This document shows, piece after piece, positions 51,785-53,280 of a stretch of 53,280 bases of DNA. The position numbers and the translations under genes are program-made. The stretch is from Desulfobacteraceae bacterium. GTDB lineage: Bacteria > Desulfobacterota > Syntrophobacteria > Syntrophobacterales > Syntrophobacteraceae. The stretch spans positions 1 through 53,280 of the forward strand of contig JAJFVB010000039.1 in the NCBI GenBank assembly GCA_021372055.1, given 5' to 3'. The notes below the pieces were generated by a model. It made no database searches, was not told the origin of the DNA, and worked only from the letters and a program-made list of their open reading frames with translations. Each line of letters starts with the position of its first letter. Within the stretch, counting starts at the first letter, position 1.

Positions 51785-52111
51785 ATTCAGTTAATTTCCC
51801 GATTCGTCGACGTGCCTATATCCCGGCTGAATTTGATGAATATTTTTTACAGAGATCGTTTTTTCCGAAATACATTGATATCTCAGCACTATAAACAAGA
51901 GGCCCACGGTTCTTCCCAACTCAAGCGCAACAAATAAACCGCGCAACTCGAGCAAGGTGGGAATCGCACGGAATTCGGAGCTCCGCGAGGCAGCGACCTG
52001 GTAATTGCACCGTGGCCGTGCATTACCTCACATGCGGAGGATCTCGGGACGAACACAGGAAAGGATAGCATCCTTGTCTTATTACTGTCAACCGGAGCCG
52101 GGAACTGCTCG

Positions 52112-52287
52112 GAGTCAAGACTGTACCAAAAAACGCTTTTAAAAAGTGTGGGGAGCCTGCTCCCCACACCCCACACGCAGCTGCGCTGCTCATTTGGGCT
52201 GCGACAGAAATCCCGAGGGGGCGCGGGGGAAATCATTTCCCCCGCTCTTTGATGTCCTGAGAGGTATCAACGTAAACGCAATTCGCA
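52112..52287 (+). repeat. Dispersed repeat, copy C (longest)
   Basis: From gtcaagactgtacc to aacgcaattcg, with ggggagcctgctcccc and gcagctgcgctgctca dyads, cgctttt, ggaaatcatttcccccgct and ctttgatgtcctgag. Copies A and B match parts of it. Otherwise the region 51785-52415 holds no gene I can support. Confidence 0.65.
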
Positions 52288-52415
52288 CCGGTTTTCGCTT
52301 GCATGAAAATGCACAAGACTAGCGCACGTTGTGAATCGCTGAACGCCGCATTGACTCATGGTGGAATATGGTTACGAATCACGCATCAGGTTCATTTTTC
52401 ATTTCAGGAGGCCAC

Positions 52416-52679
52416 ATGCTGCTGGAGTTGGATGGTGTCGAATTCGAAATCCGCCAGGGGAGGTTCGTCTGCATCGACAAAGGAACCGCGAGCCGGTTCT
52501 GTGAATGGGAAAGCATGACACCGCGCCTTAGGAAGGCATTCACAAATCTTCAGGCGGACATTCTGAAGCTTGTGGAAGACTTCCTCCTATCCGAAGATTT
52601 GGGGGGCGAATTTACAGCCATTTCCGAAGAATACAGGCTCGTGGAGCCCGAGCCCTGCCCTTCCAGAAGAACTCTCTAG
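52416..52679 (+). CDS. Uncharacterised small protein (87 aa)
   Basis: MLLELDGVEFEIRQGRFVCI starts a small acidic protein with a central amphipathic helix (LRKAFTNLQADILKLVEDFLL). I do not recognise it. The ATG at 52416 has a strong aggagg SD, which supports translation; the frame opens at 52368. It stands alone before the convergent acyl-CoA dehydrogenase. Confidence 0.6.
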   Translation: MLLELDGVEFEIRQGRFVCIDKGTASRFCEWESMTPRLRKAFTNLQADILKLVEDFLLSEDLGGEFTAISEEYRLVEPEPCPSRRTL

Positions 52680-52742
52680 GAGGTCCACACCGGAGGGGCC
52701 TTCCGCAACACCCCTCAACTTCCCGGTCCGCCTCAAAACGCA

Positions 52743-52776
52743 CGGCCGGCGGCCTCTATCGAGTCGCCGCCGGCCG
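52743..52776 (-). terminator. Terminator of the acyl-CoA dehydrogenase gene
   Basis: cggccggcggc (52743-52753) and gccgccggccg (52766-52776) form an 11-bp GC stem. On the minus strand it is followed by tgcgttttg, a short T-run. It lies between two convergent genes and may act for both. Confidence 0.6.
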
Positions 52777-52820
52777 CTTACCGGACTTGCCGATTTATGA
52801 TTGCCTTTGCGCTTTGATTT

Positions 52821-53280
52821 CTACCGCTGTTTGAGAAGATTCCGGGCGATCACGAGCCTCATGATTTCGTTCGTGCCCTCGTAGATCTGGGTGATCTTGG
52901 CGTCCCGCATGTACCGTTCCATCGGGTATTCCTTGCAATAACCGTATCCCCCGAGGACCTGCACGCCCTCCACGGTCGACCACATCGCCGTATCCGAGGC
53001 AAAAAGCTTGGCCATGGCCGATTCCTTTTCATAGGGCTTCTTGTTGTCCTCGAGCCATGCCGCGCGGAGGATCAGCAACTCGGCCGCATCGAGCTGCGTT
53101 GCCATGTCCGCGAGTTTCCACTGGATCGCCTGGAAATTGGAAATGGTCTGGTTGAACTGCTCGCGCGTCTTGCTGTATTCAATCGCCCCCTCCAGCGAGG
53201 CTCTTCCGATCCCGAGCGCTTGGGATGCTATGCCGATCCGGCCGCCGTCAAGCGTTGTCAGCATCTGCTTGAATCCCTCC
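52821..53280 (-). CDS. Acyl-CoA dehydrogenase, C-terminal part (cut by window edge)
   Basis: The last ~152 codons are present; the frame is open to the edge. [34 protein letters not shown] and [23 protein letters not shown] are conserved C-terminal helices. [14 protein letters not shown] contains the catalytic glutamate of the short/medium-chain class. The flavoenzyme oxidises acyl-CoA to enoyl-CoA, passing electrons to ETF. It fits the fatty-acid theme of the ligase gene. Confidence 0.93.
   Translation of the reverse strand, partial: EGFKQMLTTLDGGRIGIASQALGIGRASLEGAIEYSKTREQFNQTISNFQAIQWKLADMATQLDAAELLILRAAWLEDNKKPYEKESAMAKLFASDTAMWSTVEGVQVLGGYGYCKEYPMERYMRDAKITQIYEGTNEIMRLVIARNLLKQR

Noticed and set aside
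1..53280. CRISPR array
   Set aside because: No regularly spaced 24-40 bp repeats were found; the repeats seen are tandem 11-mers, att copies and dispersed units.

Overview
The window is high-GC bacterial DNA. Its conserved genes (hrcA-grpE-dnaK, topA, dprA, rsmE, murA, hemC with a fused cobA/hemD, FmdB-type zinc ribbons, a fatty-acyl-CoA ligase and an acyl-CoA dehydrogenase) look like those of a Desulfobacterota/deltaproteobacterium, perhaps a Syntrophobacter-like syntroph or sulfate reducer. The lineage is an inference from protein style and gene order, not from a search.

Left part (1-10.3 kb): an integrative element sits in the 3' half of a tRNA-Phe gene. The intact tRNA (minus strand, 10257-10329) keeps its promoter. 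A 45-bp copy of its 3' half recurs at 1479-1523, and the two copies bound about 8.8 kb. Inside, from right to left, are a tyrosine integrase that reads into the tRNA, an excisionase-like HTH gene overlapping it out of frame, an AAA-like ATPase, a Rep_trans/MobT-like initiator, a small unknown gene and a ribbon-helix-helix regulator. Next comes a highly structured non-coding stretch, and last an AT-rich 805-aa SIR2-STAND protein that resembles an anti-phage effector. Tandem attctcacacg repeats occur near both ends and probably serve as integrase arm sites. Left of the element, an AlpA-like HTH gene (cut by the window edge) and an unknown 320-aa-class gene may belong to a second element in the same tRNA site.

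Right part (10.3-53.3 kb): ordinary chromosome. A minus-strand block carries a zinc-ribbon/acidic protein, rsmE, prepilin peptidase, topA and dprA. A divergent promoter separates it from a plus-strand U32 peptidase-family gene, a diguanylate cyclase, prmC, murA, a cyclophilin-like gene, an FmdB-type gene, hemC and cobA/hemD, which together cover translation-factor methylation, peptidoglycan synthesis and tetrapyrrole synthesis. Small membrane, M20 peptidase, GNAT, TerC, cytidylate-kinase-like, UDG, cobO, FmdB and periplasmic-binding lipoprotein genes follow. The CIRCE-controlled hrcA-grpE-dnaK operon comes next, then an EamA transporter, two oligopeptide-ABC ATPases, a large glycoside hydrolase-glycosyltransferase fusion, acyl-CoA ligase, a DUF434 protein, a DUF1015 protein, a TrmN6-like methyltransferase, an SDR, a FabH-like synthase, a ModE-like regulator, a Kef-type antiporter, a small unknown gene and the C-terminus of an acyl-CoA dehydrogenase.

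The most notable points are the defence-carrying integrative element with its candidate RNA or origin structures, two genes (dprA and trmN6-like) with no ATG/GTG/TTG start in frame, a family-4-like UDG that has lost its Fe-S ligands, and a dispersed repeat present three times between 45.1 and 52.3 kb.
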